Assembly (NCBI RefSeq): GCF_000412635.1
Contig: NZ_ASTG01000010.1
Location: 62,001-126,000, forward strand
Source: Sphingobium bisphenolivorans
Lineage (GTDB): Bacteria > Pseudomonadota > Alphaproteobacteria > Sphingomonadales > Sphingomonadaceae
Direction of reading: 5' to 3'
DNA: 64,000 nt
In this document: piece after piece, positions 1 through 10,129 of the stretch
How positions within the stretch are numbered: the stretch's first letter is position 1
Layout: each line of letters begins with the position of its first letter
Program-made: the position numbers and the translations under genes
Notes under the pieces: generated by a model
Told to the model about the DNA's origin: nothing
Database searches by the model: none
The model's input: only the letters and a program-made list of their open reading frames with translations

Positions 1-1272
1 CGCCCCATTGTGCGGCAGGCTGTCCATGCCGCCGCTCGCCATCGATGCGACGCGATGCAGAACCTCGCGCGGGATACCGGCCGCGTCGCCCGCCGCGGCG
101 AACTGCTCGGCCATGGCGGCGAGAGCGATGGAAAGCCCGCCGGAAGCCGAGCCGGTGATCCCCGCCAGCGACGTGATCGTCACCGCCTCGTTGACCAGAG
201 GGTCAGGCACGGCGCGCAAGGCTTCCTTGATGGCCAGAAATCCCGGCAGCGCCGCGATCACCCCGCCGAACCCATATTCGACCGCCGTGTTCATGCCGGC
301 GAGCAAGGCGCCGCCCACGGCTGCTTTCGATCCTTCGGCAAACCCCCGTGCCACTGCCGGGAAAGCGAACAGCAGGATGGTCGCGATCCCCATCAGCAGC
401 GCCCCCTCCACCGCCCAGAGCGCCGCCACCTGCGCCACCTTCACGACGACCGGTTCGGACAAGCCGATGAGGGAGACGCTGATCTCATCCCCGCTCACCC
501 ACCGCGGGATCATCATCGTCAGAACCAGATTGCCGACACCCACGACAAGCAGCGGCAGCAAAGCCACGACCGGACGCACCCGGCCCGCCGCCTCGCTGAC
601 CGGAGCAGGCTCGTTAACCAGCGTCTCAGGCGCGCCATAGCCCTCACCACCCGCCATCAGCGAACGCTTGCGCCAGCCGAGATAGGTCAGACCCAATCCC
701 ATGATGCAGGCCGATCCGATCAGCCCCAGCATCGGCGCAGCCCAGGTCGTCGTGCCGAAGAAGCTGCTCGGGATGATATTCTGGATCTGCGGCGTGCCCG
801 GCATCGCATCCATCGTGAAGGTGATCGCGCCCAAACCGATGGTCGCGGGCACCAGCCGCTTGGGAACATCGCCCTGCCGGAACATCTCGGCAGCGAAAGG
901 ATAAACGGCAAAGACCGCGACGAACACCGACACGCCGCCATAGGTCAGCAGCGCGGTCACCAGCATGATCGCCGGGATGGCGTGCTGCGCGCCGACCAGC
1001 CCCGTGACGGCCGTGACGATGGCTCGCGAAAAGCCGGAAATCTCTATCAGCTTGCCGAACAGCGCGCCGAGCAGAAAGACGGGAAAATAGAGATTCAGGA
1101 AGGTGCCGACCTTCTCCATGAAGAGGCCTGAGAATAGCGCAGGAACGGCGGAAGGGTCGGTCAGGAACACCGCCAGCATGGCGAGCAGCGGCGCCATCAG
1201 GATGACGCTCATGCCCCGATAGGCCGCGATCATCAGCAGAATGAGCGACAGCGCCGCGATCCCGACCGCCAT
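1..1272 (-). CDS. GntP-family permease (3' end beyond window)
   Basis: An uninterrupted reading frame of 424 codons runs from an ATG at 1272 off the left edge, so the C-terminus is missing. The start has a GGAGGGG Shine-Dalgarno sequence about 8 bases upstream. The product opens with hydrophobic helices (MAVGIAALSLILLMIAAYRG) and contains MDAMPGTPQIQNIIPSSFFG and a glycine-rich ASGGLSIALA stretch, as in GntP permeases, which import gluconate or related hydroxy acids such as 3-hydroxybutyrate. It would sit in the inner membrane. The substrate cannot be told from sequence. It is transcribed away from the ribosomal protein operon. Confidence 0.85.
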   Translation of the reverse strand, partial: MAVGIAALSLILLMIAAYRGMSVILMAPLLAMLAVFLTDPSAVPALFSGLFMEKVGTFLNLYFPVFLLGALFGKLIEISGFSRAIVTAVTGLVGAQHAIPAIMLVTALLTYGGVSVFVAVFAVYPFAAEMFRQGDVPKRLVPATIGLGAITFTMDAMPGTPQIQNIIPSSFFGTTTWAAPMLGLIGSACIMGLGLTYLGWRKRSLMAGGEGYGAPETLVNEPAPVSEAAGRVRPVVALLPLLVVGVGNLVLTMMIPRWVSGDEISVSLIGLSEPVVVKVAQVAALWAVEGALLMGIATILLFAFPAVARGFAEGSKAAVGGALLAGMNTAVEYGFGGVIAALPGFLAIKEALRAVPDPLVNEAVTITSLAGITGSASGGLSIALAAMAEQFAAAGDAAGIPREVLHRVASMASGGMDSLPHNGA

Positions 1273-1283
1273 GTGGTAACCCC

Positions 1284-1312
1284 TCCGTCCGGGCTGAGCG
1301 AAGTCGAAGCCC
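1284..1312. repeat. Dispersed extragenic repeat fragment (GAGCGAAGTCGAAG type)
   Basis: The short segment directly upstream of the GntP permease Shine-Dalgarno region reads GGGCTGAGCGAAGTCGAAGC. It resembles the half-site of a repeat seen between genes in many sphingomonad genomes (recalled, not searched). Only one arm is visible here. A related but different version lies at 34954-34983. Confidence 0.4.
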
Positions 1313-1549
1313 TCTGCTGAACCTAGTGAAGTGCCTTCCGCGCCGAGGCAAGCCCTCCGACTTCTCTCAGGGGAAAGACAAAAGGACTGCCCTCTCCCTT
1401 GCCTTCATCCCACATTTCCGCCATAGGCGCCGCTTCGCCCGGCCCCGAGGTGACTCGCGGTCGTGCGGATGAATGCTTGAGACGACAGCCGGAGGGGCGT
1501 TCCACATGGGGTGGGCGTCAGCGATCGGCCAACAGATGAGGCAATATCC

Positions 1550-1975
1550 ATGGCTCTTTACGAGCATGTGTTCCTTGCGCGCCAAGACCTGGCACAGGCG
1601 CAGGTGGACGCGCTGGCGGAAACCGCCACCAAGATCGTTGAGGAAAATGCTGGCAAGGTGACCAAGGTGGAAACCTGGGGCCTGCGCAGCCTCGCGTACA
1701 AGATCGCCAAGAACCGCAAGGCTCACTATGTGATGCTGAACATCGACGCCCCCGCCGGTGTCGTTGCGGAACTGGAGCGCCAGACCCAGATCAACGAAGA
1801 CATCATCCGCTACATGACCATCAAGGTCGATGAGCTGGAAACCGGCCCGTCGGTCATGATGCGCAAGCAGGAACGCGCCGAGCGTGGTCCGCGCGGCGAT
1901 CGTGGTGACCGCGGTGATCGTGGGGGCGATCGTGGCCCGCGCCGTGAGCGCGAAGAAGCCCCGGCCGCCGAATAA
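1550..1975 (+). CDS. rpsF: 30S ribosomal protein S6
   Basis: Ribosomal protein S6 binds S18 on the platform of the small subunit. The 141-residue product begins [20 protein letters not shown]; this ATG is chosen over an in-frame upstream start at 1511 because the S6 fold starts here and GAGG lies upstream. The core contains [20 protein letters not shown]. The C-terminal tail (about residues 105-141) is a low-complexity run of RGD and GGDRG units, an extension of a kind common in alphaproteobacterial S6. It is first of three genes, rpsF-rpsR-rplI, closely spaced. The 277-base upstream gap must hold the promoter. Confidence 0.97.
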   Translation: MALYEHVFLARQDLAQAQVDALAETATKIVEENAGKVTKVETWGLRSLAYKIAKNRKAHYVMLNIDAPAGVVAELERQTQINEDIIRYMTIKVDELETGPSVMMRKQERAERGPRGDRGDRGDRGGDRGPRREREEAPAAE

Positions 1976-1988
1976 GGAGATCTGAAAC

Positions 1989-2213
1989 ATGGCACGCCCG
2001 TTTTTCCGCCGCCGCAAGAGCTGCCCCTTCGCCGCCAAGGATGCGCCGAAGATCGATTATAAGGACGTCCGTCTGCTCCAGGGCTTCGTGTCCGAGCGCG
2101 GCAAGATCGTCCCCAGCCGCATCACCGCGGTTTCCGCCAAGAAGCAGCGTGAGCTGGCCCAGGCCATCAAGCGCGCCCGTCATCTGGGCCTGCTGCCCTA
2201 CATCGTGAAGTAA
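1989..2213 (+). CDS. rpsR: 30S ribosomal protein S18
   Basis: S18 partners S6 on the 30S platform. The 74-residue product has the expected basic N-terminus ([18 protein letters not shown]) and the conserved core [20 protein letters not shown], ending in [15 protein letters not shown] single cysteine (C12) is present; the four-cysteine zinc form is not seen. It follows rpsF after 13 bases with an AAGGAG sequence, and rplI follows after 13 more. Confidence 0.97.
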   Translation: MARPFFRRRKSCPFAAKDAPKIDYKDVRLLQGFVSERGKIVPSRITAVSAKKQRELAQAIKRARHLGLLPYIVK

Positions 2214-2226
2214 GGGAGAAAGACCC

Positions 2227-2823
2227 ATGGAAATCATTCTCCTTGAGCGCATCGAAAAGCTGGGCGCCATCGGTGACGTCGTCACCGTGAAGGATGGCTA
2301 TGCGCGCAACTTCCTTCTTCCCAACAAGAAGGCCCTGCGCTCGAACGCCGCCAACAAGAAGGTCTTCGAAGCCAACCGCGCGAAGATTGAAGCCGACAAC
2401 GCCGCCCGCCGTGGCGACGCTGAAAAGGCTGCCGAAGGCGTCAACGGCAAGCAGATCGTCCTGATCCGCCAGTCTTCCAACGCCGGCCACCTCTACGGTT
2501 CGGTCGCCGTCCGCGACGTCGTGGAAGCGCTGCACGCCGATGGCGTCAACAACGTCACCAAGGCTATGGTCGTGCTGGAACGCCCGATCAAGACGCTCGG
2601 CGTGTTCGACGTCAAGGTTGCGCTGCACCCCGAAGTCGCGGTGACAATCACCGTGAACGTCGCCCGCTCGCCCGAAGAGGCCGAGCTTCAGGCGCAGGGC
2701 GTCGACGTGATGGCCGACCTGTTCGAAAAGGACGAGGCGGGCTTCACCGAAGACTATGATCCGAACGCGGAACCGGGCGAAATCGCCGTGGAAGCCGAAG
2801 AAGCCCCGGCCGAAGAAGCCTGA
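2227..2823 (+). CDS. rplI: 50S ribosomal protein L9
   Basis: L9 is an elongated protein at the base of the L1 stalk. The 198-residue product starts MEIILLERIEKLGAIGDVV and has the N-terminal L9 signature GYARNFLLPNKKALR. It is about 50 residues longer than E. coli L9; the extra C-terminal part is acidic (many E, D and A, ending EAEEAPAEEA). It is the last gene of the operon and is followed after 22 bases by a strong intrinsic terminator. Confidence 0.97.
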   Translation: MEIILLERIEKLGAIGDVVTVKDGYARNFLLPNKKALRSNAANKKVFEANRAKIEADNAARRGDAEKAAEGVNGKQIVLIRQSSNAGHLYGSVAVRDVVEALHADGVNNVTKAMVVLERPIKTLGVFDVKVALHPEVAVTITVNVARSPEEAELQAQGVDVMADLFEKDEAGFTEDYDPNAEPGEIAVEAEEAPAEEA

Positions 2824-2845
2824 GTTTCCCGACGGAACCAGAGAG

Positions 2846-2873
2846 AAGCCGCCCCTGACCGGGCGGCTTTTTT
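2846..2873 (+). terminator. Intrinsic terminator of rpsF-rpsR-rplI
   Basis: A GC stem GCCGCCC (2848-2854) pairs with GGGCGGC (2861-2867) around a six-base loop, extended by AA/TT, and is followed by a run of T residues. This is a textbook intrinsic terminator 23 bases after rplI. Confidence 0.93.
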
Positions 2874-3062
2874 CGTTGGTGAGGCCGCCAACGCCCGGGA
2901 TGGGTGGATTGCGGTCAGGCAGGTCCCGAACGAGCATAGTGGAAAGCGGACACAAAAGCTGGCAGTAATCGGGCATGAAGCACGATCGCCTTTGCGCCAT
3001 AGGGCATAACCTAGCTGACTCCATGGCTAGCGGTTTAGGGTTCGTGATCGGCTATTTATCCC

Positions 3063-3419
3063 ATGGATATCTTTGGCGAAGCGGCTTCCACTCCCATGGG
3101 TGTGATTGAGGTTGACTTCCTCAACGGACATATCCTGCGGGGCGAGGCATCAGATAGCTTGCAAGCCGCTGCCGCGCACTATGCAGAGGCCCTTCCGGAG
3201 TTTTGTCGTGCTAACGGGGCAGACCCTGCGGACTTCGAGAATTTGTCCGCAACATTCGACTCAACCGCGCTCGAACGCCGGGTTGTCCTTAAGTTAACAG
3301 ACCGTCGCGGGCGAAGCTCGACTACGGAATATGTGGGAGTCCCGCTTAAACGTCTGCGAGTGCTGGATAGTCTAGGACGCATTAGGACGACCCCAAGGCG
3401 AGCAGGGTTGGCAAGCTAA
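3063..3419 (+). CDS. Hypothetical protein, unusual composition
   Basis: I do not recognise this 118-residue product. It begins MDIFGEAASTPMGVIEVDFL; an alternative start is Met12 at 3096. No convincing Shine-Dalgarno precedes either. The protein is mixed alpha/beta by eye, with hydrophilic LERRVVLKLTDRRGRSSTTE and a basic C-terminus. Its codons use more A/T-ending triplets than neighbouring genes, and it sits alone between the rplI terminator and lgt in the least gene-dense part of the window. This suggests a recently acquired gene or remnant, but a spurious frame cannot be excluded. Confidence 0.45.
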   Translation: MDIFGEAASTPMGVIEVDFLNGHILRGEASDSLQAAAAHYAEALPEFCRANGADPADFENLSATFDSTALERRVVLKLTDRRGRSSTTEYVGVPLKRLRVLDSLGRIRTTPRRAGLAS

Positions 3420-3826
3420 AGAGCGTCAGATTTTAAGGCATCATTGGGAACATTGAGGCGTCAAGAAGTGGTCGTTAGCGTCCGTCATCATTTTTGCCGC
3501 TCCTGCGCGGACGCGATGCACATGAATGTGCTTTGGCAGCCACAGGCTTCTGGAAAAAATGTCCTATTTCTCCAACAAGCCGCAGTCCACCCTGTCCTAT
3601 TTCACACGGCCCAGCCTATCCTCAACTCCTCTTTGAAACGTCGGGTATGTCACGCCCGCGCGCACACGCGCGCCCGGGCATGCGCGCGCATACACTGTGA
3701 ACTTCGGGGTCAAACCCGCGCTTTTCCGCCATTTTTGTTACCGCACTTCGATTTCGGCCTTGCCCCTTTCCTACATGCCCCAACCTGCTCTATGGCGGTG
3801 CCGATTGTCCCAAGGGGAACGACATC
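3420..3826. other. 407-base intergenic region before lgt
   Basis: No convincing gene is visible. The stretch holds two copies of TGTCCTATTTC (3560-3570 and 3593-3603), a possible 25-codon open frame (3559-3636) spanning both, and a Z-DNA-like alternating purine-pyrimidine tract near 3656-3696. The lgt promoter and its AAGGGG ribosome-binding site are expected in the last part. Composition is more A/T-rich than the flanking genes. Confidence 0.6.
3656..3696. other. Alternating purine-pyrimidine (Z-DNA-prone) tract
   Basis: CGCGCGCACACGCGCG is followed by a short CCCGGG break and then GCATGCGCGCGCATACAC. Nearly every step alternates purine and pyrimidine over about 40 bases, the pattern that favours left-handed DNA under negative supercoiling. 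It is noncoding and lies about 130 bases upstream of lgt. Confidence 0.6.
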
Positions 3827-4693
3827 TTGATCCTTGACCTCGCCGCCGCCGCTTCGAGCGCCATTCGTTTCGATCAACTCGGCCTCAGTCCGGTCGCTCT
3901 CGACCTCGGCTTCTTTACGCTGAAATGGTACAGCCTCGCCTATCTGGCCGGCATCCTGATCGGCTACTGGTATCTGCTGAAGCTGATCGCGCAGCCCGGT
4001 TCCCCCATGGCGCGGCGTCATGCCGACGACATGATCTTCTATGCGACGCTCGGCATCATCATCGGCGGGCGGCTCGCCTACGTCTTCTTCTACCAGCCCG
4101 AAATCCTCGCGCACCCCTTGGACATCTTCAAGCTGTGGAATGGCGGCATGTCCTTCCATGGCGGCGCTGCGGGCGTGTCGCTCGGCATCCTCTACATGGC
4201 CCGCAAGGAAAAGCTGAGCTGGCTGCGCATCCATGACTATGTCGCCTGCTGCGTGCCCTTTGGCCTTTTCTTCGGGCGGTTAGCGAATTTCGTGAACGGA
4301 GAGTTGTGGGGCAAGGAAACCGACGTGCCCTGGGCGATCGTTTTCCCGACCGGGGGGCCCTTCCCGCGCCACCCGAGCCAGCTTTATGAGGCGGTTCTCG
4401 AAGGCATCCTGCTCTTCGCCATCCTCTCCTTCGCCTTCTGGAAGACGCGCGCGCGCTATCAGCCGGGCATGCTCGTCGGCCTGTTCCTGCTCGGCTACGG
4501 CGCCTTCCGCTTCGGTGTCGAATATGTCCGCGAGGCCGACGCGCAGCTGATGGAGTTCGCCGCGCGCACCGGCCTGCACATGGGCCAGTGGCTCTGCCTG
4601 CCGATGATCCTTGGCGGCATCTATCTGATCGCCACGGCCAAGGGCCGCCGCGTCCGCGTCGAACCCATAGCAGGCAGCGCGAGTGTCAGCTGA
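3827..4693 (+). CDS. lgt: Prolipoprotein diacylglyceryl transferase
   Basis: Lgt transfers diacylglycerol from phosphatidylglycerol to the lipobox cysteine of prolipoproteins in the inner membrane. The 288-residue product is multi-spanning and carries the family signature [13 protein letters not shown], plus [12 protein letters not shown] with the conserved histidine near residue 111 and [12 protein letters not shown]. The start is TTG, with AAGGGG about 10 bases upstream. The next gene begins inside its last codons. Lipoproteins that are potential substrates are encoded nearby at 14852 and 19312. Confidence 0.96.
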   Translation: MILDLAAAASSAIRFDQLGLSPVALDLGFFTLKWYSLAYLAGILIGYWYLLKLIAQPGSPMARRHADDMIFYATLGIIIGGRLAYVFFYQPEILAHPLDIFKLWNGGMSFHGGAAGVSLGILYMARKEKLSWLRIHDYVACCVPFGLFFGRLANFVNGELWGKETDVPWAIVFPTGGPFPRHPSQLYEAVLEGILLFAILSFAFWKTRARYQPGMLVGLFLLGYGAFRFGVEYVREADAQLMEFAARTGLHMGQWLCLPMILGGIYLIATAKGRRVRVEPIAGSASVS

Positions 4694-5771
4694 GCCGCTG
4701 ACAGTGGCAGAGCGGCTTGGCCGGCAGATAGAATCGGGCGGGCCGATTTCGGTTGCCCATTATATGGCCGAGGCGAACCAGCATTATTACGGCACGCGCG
4801 ACCCGCTCGGCGCGGCCGGCGATTTCACGACCGCCCCGGAAATCAGCCAGATGTTCGGAGAGTTGGTGGGCCTTTGCCTCGCCGACGTCTGGATGCGATC
4901 GGGCAGCCGCGCCGAGGCTTGCTATGTGGAGTTGGGTCCCGGCCGCGGCACTCTGGCGTCGGACGCGCTCCGCGCCATGGGCAGCGCCTCGCTCTCGCCC
5001 CGCGTCCATTTTGTCGAGACGAGCCCATCCCTGCGCGAGAGACAGCGGGCGGCAGTGCCACACGTCTTTCACCACGATGCCATATCCACGCTGCCGGACC
5101 AAGGGCCACTGCTGGTCGTCGCCAACGAGTTTTTCGATGCGCTTCCCGTCAGGCAGATGGTGCGCATCGGGCAGGAATGGCGCGAGCGGGTAGTCGTCCG
5201 CCCCGACCCGGAGCAGCCGACGCGCTTCGCTCCCATGCCGGGCTATCGGCGCGTTGAATCAGGAATACCGACGCTCACCGCAGAACCAGAGGAAGGGGCG
5301 ATCCTGGAGGTCCCCCTCGCCGGCACCGCCATCGCCCTCGAGTTGGCTCACCGGATAGGCAGGCAGGGCGGCGCCGCCATCATCATCGACTATGGCTATG
5401 AAGGGCCAGCAGTCGGCGACACGCTACAGGCCGTCAGGGCGCACCAGTTTGCCGACCCATTTCTGGAGCCGGGTGAGAGCGATCTCACCACCCATGTCGA
5501 TTTCACGATGATCGGCAATATGGCGCGGCAGGCGGGCCTGCGGGTGCTGGGACCGATCGGCCAGGGCGACTATCTGCGCCAACTCGGCATCGACGCTCGC
5601 GCCGCGCAACTGAGCCGCACCACCCCGGCCCGCGCGGTGGAGGTCGAGGCGGCTCGCGAACGGCTGACCGCTGGCGATGCTATGGGCACGCTGTTCAAGG
5701 CGATGGCGTGGGTTCATCCCGACTGGGCCGACCCGGCAGGCTTCGAGCAGCAGGCTGCTCAATCTTCCTGA
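4683..5771 (+). CDS. SAM-dependent methyltransferase, MidA/NDUFAF7 family
   Basis: The 362-residue product belongs to the MidA (DUF185) family, whose mitochondrial member NDUFAF7 methylates an arginine of the complex I 49-kDa subunit. Visible motifs are [29 protein letters not shown] at the N-terminus (quoted in part: [20 protein letters not shown]), [13 protein letters not shown] (SAM binding) and [17 protein letters not shown] start overlaps the lgt stop by 11 bases, so translation is likely coupled. A complete nuo operon in the same window makes a complex I maturation role plausible, but bacterial substrates are unproven. It overlaps gmk tail to tail by 13 bases. Confidence 0.88.
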   Translation: MSAEPLTVAERLGRQIESGGPISVAHYMAEANQHYYGTRDPLGAAGDFTTAPEISQMFGELVGLCLADVWMRSGSRAEACYVELGPGRGTLASDALRAMGSASLSPRVHFVETSPSLRERQRAAVPHVFHHDAISTLPDQGPLLVVANEFFDALPVRQMVRIGQEWRERVVVRPDPEQPTRFAPMPGYRRVESGIPTLTAEPEEGAILEVPLAGTAIALELAHRIGRQGGAAIIIDYGYEGPAVGDTLQAVRAHQFADPFLEPGESDLTTHVDFTMIGNMARQAGLRVLGPIGQGDYLRQLGIDARAAQLSRTTPARAVEVEAARERLTAGDAMGTLFKAMAWVHPDWADPAGFEQQAAQSS

Positions 5772-6424
5772 TGGTAGCGGCTGAGCTTGCGGATGAAGCC
5801 AATAAGGCCAGTCTGCCGACTGCGCTTCATCCGCTCGGCATGCAGGATCGTCTGAACTCTCTGGAAGCAATCCTCCGCATCCACATTGCACAGCACATAG
5901 TCGTAGCCGTCCCAATGCGCGATCTCGTTGGCCGCGCGGGACATGCGTCCCTCGATCACTTCTTCGCTATCGGTGTTCCGGCCGCGCAGGCGCCGCTCCA
6001 GTTCCTCCATCGACGGAGGCAGGATGAAAACGCGTACCACGTCGCCACCCGCGATCTGGTGCAACTGCTGCGCGCCCTGCCAGTCGATATCGAACAGCAC
6101 GTCGCGGCCCGACTTCAGCATCGCCTCGACGGGCGCGCGCGGCGTGCCGTAGCGCTGGCCGAAAACGTGCGCCCATTCCAGAAATTCGTGATCGGCCGTC
6201 ATCCGCCGGAACTCTTCCAGATCGACGAAATGATAATCCTTGCCCTCCACCTCTCCGGGCCGCATCGGCCGCGTCGTCGCGGATACCGACATGGCAAGAT
6301 CAGGCTCGGCCGCCAGAAGCTTGCGCGCGATGGTGGATTTACCCGCGCCCGAAGGCGAAGAAAGGACAAAAAGGACGCCACGGCGCTTGAAGTCCGGCGT
6401 CTCGACGGGGATGCTGTCGGCCAT
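5759..6424 (-). CDS. gmk: Guanylate kinase
   Basis: Converts GMP to GDP with ATP. The 221-residue product carries the P-loop SSPSGAGKST (residues 22-31), SATTRPMRPGEVEGKDYHFV for GMP binding, and LFDIDWQGAQQL. The ATG at 6424 gives MADSIPVETPDFKRRG; an in-frame ATG at 6442 would add six residues, and no clear ribosome-binding site separates the two. The 3' end overlaps the convergent methyltransferase gene by 13 bases, so both messages carry complementary tails. Confidence 0.96.
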   Translation of the reverse strand: MADSIPVETPDFKRRGVLFVLSSPSGAGKSTIARKLLAAEPDLAMSVSATTRPMRPGEVEGKDYHFVDLEEFRRMTADHEFLEWAHVFGQRYGTPRAPVEAMLKSGRDVLFDIDWQGAQQLHQIAGGDVVRVFILPPSMEELERRLRGRNTDSEEVIEGRMSRAANEIAHWDGYDYVLCNVDAEDCFQRVQTILHAERMKRSRQTGLIGFIRKLSRYHQED

Positions 6425-6493
6425 GAGCGCTAGTGACCCCATGGATCGAATTTGGCAAGAGGCTCTCGCAACGGCCGCCCTGAACGGCGTGCC

Positions 6494-6835
6494 TCAGCTC
6501 GTCTGAGCCTTGGACGTTTCATCGATCAGAATGGCATCGGGGCTTTCGTCCGTCAGCGCCTTTGTAGCGCGCTTCCGGTCCACCTCCCGCTTCGCCTCAT
6601 AGACTTTACCTGCCATATAGGCACCGGTTACGAACAGCGCCCCAGCGGGATGGCGCATGATCAGACGCTTGGCGCCAAGGCCCGCAACCAGACCGATCAC
6701 GCCCTTCTTGCCGGTAGCGGCCGCCACGCGGGCAGCGACGACAGCCGCGCCCAGGCGCGCGGTCTTGCGCAGCAGACCCGCCTTGCGCGGAGGACGGACA
6801 GTGATCAGCGGTTCGCCGGAGATTTTCTTGCTCAT
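6494..6835 (-). CDS. Small basic conserved hypothetical protein
   Basis: A 113-residue product starting MSKKISGEPLITVRPPRKAG. The N-terminal half is rich in K, R and A with an Ala/Gly hydrophobic section (AAVVAARVAAATGKKGVIGL), and the C-terminus is charged (KREVDRKRATKALTDE). I know no function for it. It lies between fumC and gmk on the same strand, 48 and 69 bases from its neighbours. Codon use matches the surroundings, which supports a real gene. Confidence 0.7.
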   Translation of the reverse strand: MSKKISGEPLITVRPPRKAGLLRKTARLGAAVVAARVAAATGKKGVIGLVAGLGAKRLIMRHPAGALFVTGAYMAGKVYEAKREVDRKRATKALTDESPDAILIDETSKAQTS

Positions 6836-6883
6836 GACGGATTAATGTACCGCATGTCGGCAGGTTCCGCTACGTTGATCAAA

Positions 6884-8278
<1,395 letters not shown>

Positions 8279-8337
8279 TCCCTCTTGCCTGCGGAGTGCC
8301 GCTTATCTGGGAACCGTCTGCTCCCGATACCAGAGGC

Positions 8338-8814
8338 TTATTTCTTCTTGCCGAAATCCACCGTCACGACGTTCGAGCCGTCCTCGGCCGTCACCTGCGG
8401 CGCGTCATTTTCCGCCTCTTCATGCGGTTCGGGCGCGATGTCGGTCTGCGCCTGAAACTGAAGGGCGAAATTCACCGCCGGATCGACAAAGGCGGTGATC
8501 GCCGCGAAGGGGATCGTGAGATGCGCCGCGACCTGATTGAAGGTGAGGCTGACGCCGAACTGGTCTTCGCTGACCTTCAGGTCCCAGAATTTATTCTGGA
8601 GTACGATCGTCATCTCATCGGGAAACCGCTCGACCAGATGGCGGGGAATATCCACGCCCACCGCCTGCGTCTTGAAGGTGATATAGAAATGATGCGCGCC
8701 GGGAAGGCCCCCGGACCGCTCTATTTCGCGCAATACCCGGCCGACCACAGCACGCAGTGCCTCCTGCACGATCTCATCGTAGGGAATCAGGCTGTCGGGC
8801 AAATCTTCACTCAT
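8338..8814 (-). CDS. sspB: SspB-family ClpXP adaptor (alphaproteobacterial type)
   Basis: SspB tethers ssrA-tagged and other substrates to the ClpXP protease. The 158-residue product starts MSEDLPDSLIPYDEIVQEAL, a start typical of this family; the longer frame to 8868 is rejected. The globular part contains HHFYITFKTQAVGVDIPRHL and the acidic linker leads to a C-terminal VVTVDFGKKK, the position of the ClpX-binding tail. It is divergent from hisB across 84 bases. Confidence 0.9.
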   Translation of the reverse strand: MSEDLPDSLIPYDEIVQEALRAVVGRVLREIERSGGLPGAHHFYITFKTQAVGVDIPRHLVERFPDEMTIVLQNKFWDLKVSEDQFGVSLTFNQVAAHLTIPFAAITAFVDPAVNFALQFQAQTDIAPEPHEEAENDAPQVTAEDGSNVVTVDFGKKK

Positions 8815-8898
8815 GGGGCAATGTCCTAACGGCGCGGTGGCGCTGGTCAAGTGTGGGACGCATTGCAACCCCCGTCCACTTCGCTATAGGGCGCTGGC

Positions 8899-9486
8899 AT
8901 GCGCACGGCCGACATTCACCGCAACACGGCGGAAACCCAAATCGACGTGACCGTCAATCTGGACGGCAGCGGCGTCTACACCGTTTCGACGGGCATCGGC
9001 TTCCTTGATCATATGATCGAGCAGCTTTCCCGCCATTCGCTGATCGACATGACTGTCAAGACGGTCGGCGACCTGCATGTCGACCAGCATCACACCACCG
9101 AAGACACTGCGATCGCCATTGGCGAGGCTGTCGCGAAGGCGCTCGGCGACAAGCGGGGCATATCCCGCTATGGCACGGCTTACGCCCCCATGGACGAGAC
9201 GCTGACGCGCGTGTCGCTCGATATTTCCGGGCGGCCGTGGCTGGTGTTCAAGGCGCCTTTCACCGTGCAGCGGCTCGGCGAATGGGATACAGAGCTGATC
9301 GAGCATTGGTTCCACAGCTTCGCGCAGGCGGCTGGGATCACACTGCACGTCGAAAATCTCTACGGCAGCAATAATCACCATGTGGTGGAAAGCTGCTTCA
9401 AGGGCCTCGCCCGCGCGCTTCGGCAGGCGGTGGAGATCGACCCGCGCAAGGCCGACGCCATCCCATCGACCAAGGGGATGCTGTGA
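8899..9486 (+). CDS. hisB: Imidazoleglycerol-phosphate dehydratase
   Basis: Dehydrates imidazole-glycerol phosphate to imidazole-acetol phosphate in histidine synthesis. The 195-residue monofunctional enzyme carries the manganese-binding repeats [17 protein letters not shown] and [16 protein letters not shown], and the second set [18 protein letters not shown]. It is the first gene of hisB-hisH-hisA-hisF. The TGA stop overlaps the GTG start of hisH in a GTGA arrangement. Confidence 0.97.
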   Translation: MRTADIHRNTAETQIDVTVNLDGSGVYTVSTGIGFLDHMIEQLSRHSLIDMTVKTVGDLHVDQHHTTEDTAIAIGEAVAKALGDKRGISRYGTAYAPMDETLTRVSLDISGRPWLVFKAPFTVQRLGEWDTELIEHWFHSFAQAAGITLHVENLYGSNNHHVVESCFKGLARALRQAVEIDPRKADAIPSTKGML

Positions 9487-10100
9487 CCGCGCTCGCGCTC
9501 ATCGATTACGGCGCGGGCAACCTTCATTCGGTTCACAATGCCCTGCGCAAGGCGGGAGCGAGCGACGTCAGCATTACCGCAGACGCTGACGTCGTCGCGA
9601 AAGCCGATCGCATCGTGCTGCCTGGCGTGGGCGCGTTCAAGGCGTGCCGCGACGCGCTGGTCGCCATTCCCGGTATGGTCGAGGCCATGACGGACAGCGT
9701 GAACACGCGCGGAACACCTTTCCTCGGTGTCTGTGTAGGGATGCAATTGCTGGCCGAAGCTGGCGAGGAATTCGGGCGTCACGAAGGGCTTGGCTGGATA
9801 CCGGGAACGGTCAGGCTGATCGAGCCTGCCGATCCGGCCATCAAGGTACCGCACATGGGCTGGAACGATGTCACGCTTCGTCGCCCTTCCCCGCTGCTTA
9901 TGCCGGGCGAAGCCTATTTCCTGCACAGCTATCATTTCGAGGCGGCGCAGGAAGAGCATGTCGCGGCGGTAACCGAGCATGGCGAAACGCTGGTCGCCGC
10001 GGTTGCCCGCGACACCATCATCGGATGCCAGTTCCACCCGGAAAAGAGCCAGAGCTACGGCCTTTCCTTCCTCTCCCGTTTTCTGGAATGGCGCCCCTGA
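9483..10100 (+). CDS. hisH: Imidazole glycerol phosphate synthase, glutaminase subunit
   Basis: HisH releases ammonia from glutamine for HisF. The 205-residue class I amidotransferase has the nucleophile Cys84 in [11 protein letters not shown] and the His-x-Glu pair in [12 protein letters not shown]. Translation starts at a GTG overlapping the hisB stop, indicating coupling. hisA follows after 29 bases. Confidence 0.97.
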   Translation: MTALALIDYGAGNLHSVHNALRKAGASDVSITADADVVAKADRIVLPGVGAFKACRDALVAIPGMVEAMTDSVNTRGTPFLGVCVGMQLLAEAGEEFGRHEGLGWIPGTVRLIEPADPAIKVPHMGWNDVTLRRPSPLLMPGEAYFLHSYHFEAAQEEHVAAVTEHGETLVAAVARDTIIGCQFHPEKSQSYGLSFLSRFLEWRP

Positions 10101-10129
10101 ACCCGCCTCTCCTTCGTTCGGATGTTGAT

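Noticed and set aside
10..1131. Plus-strand open frame of 373 codons at the left edge
   Set aside because: It is antisense to the GntP permease frame, has low-complexity Arg/His composition and no recognisable motif.
1273..1549. Possible S6:S18 autoregulatory leader before rpsF
   Set aside because: Such leaders are known, and the position fits, but I could not identify the conserved bulged-stem motif with confidence.
3444..3830. 128-codon plus-strand frame before lgt
   Set aside because: No family resemblance, no ribosome-binding site, and it runs through the Z-DNA-like tract.
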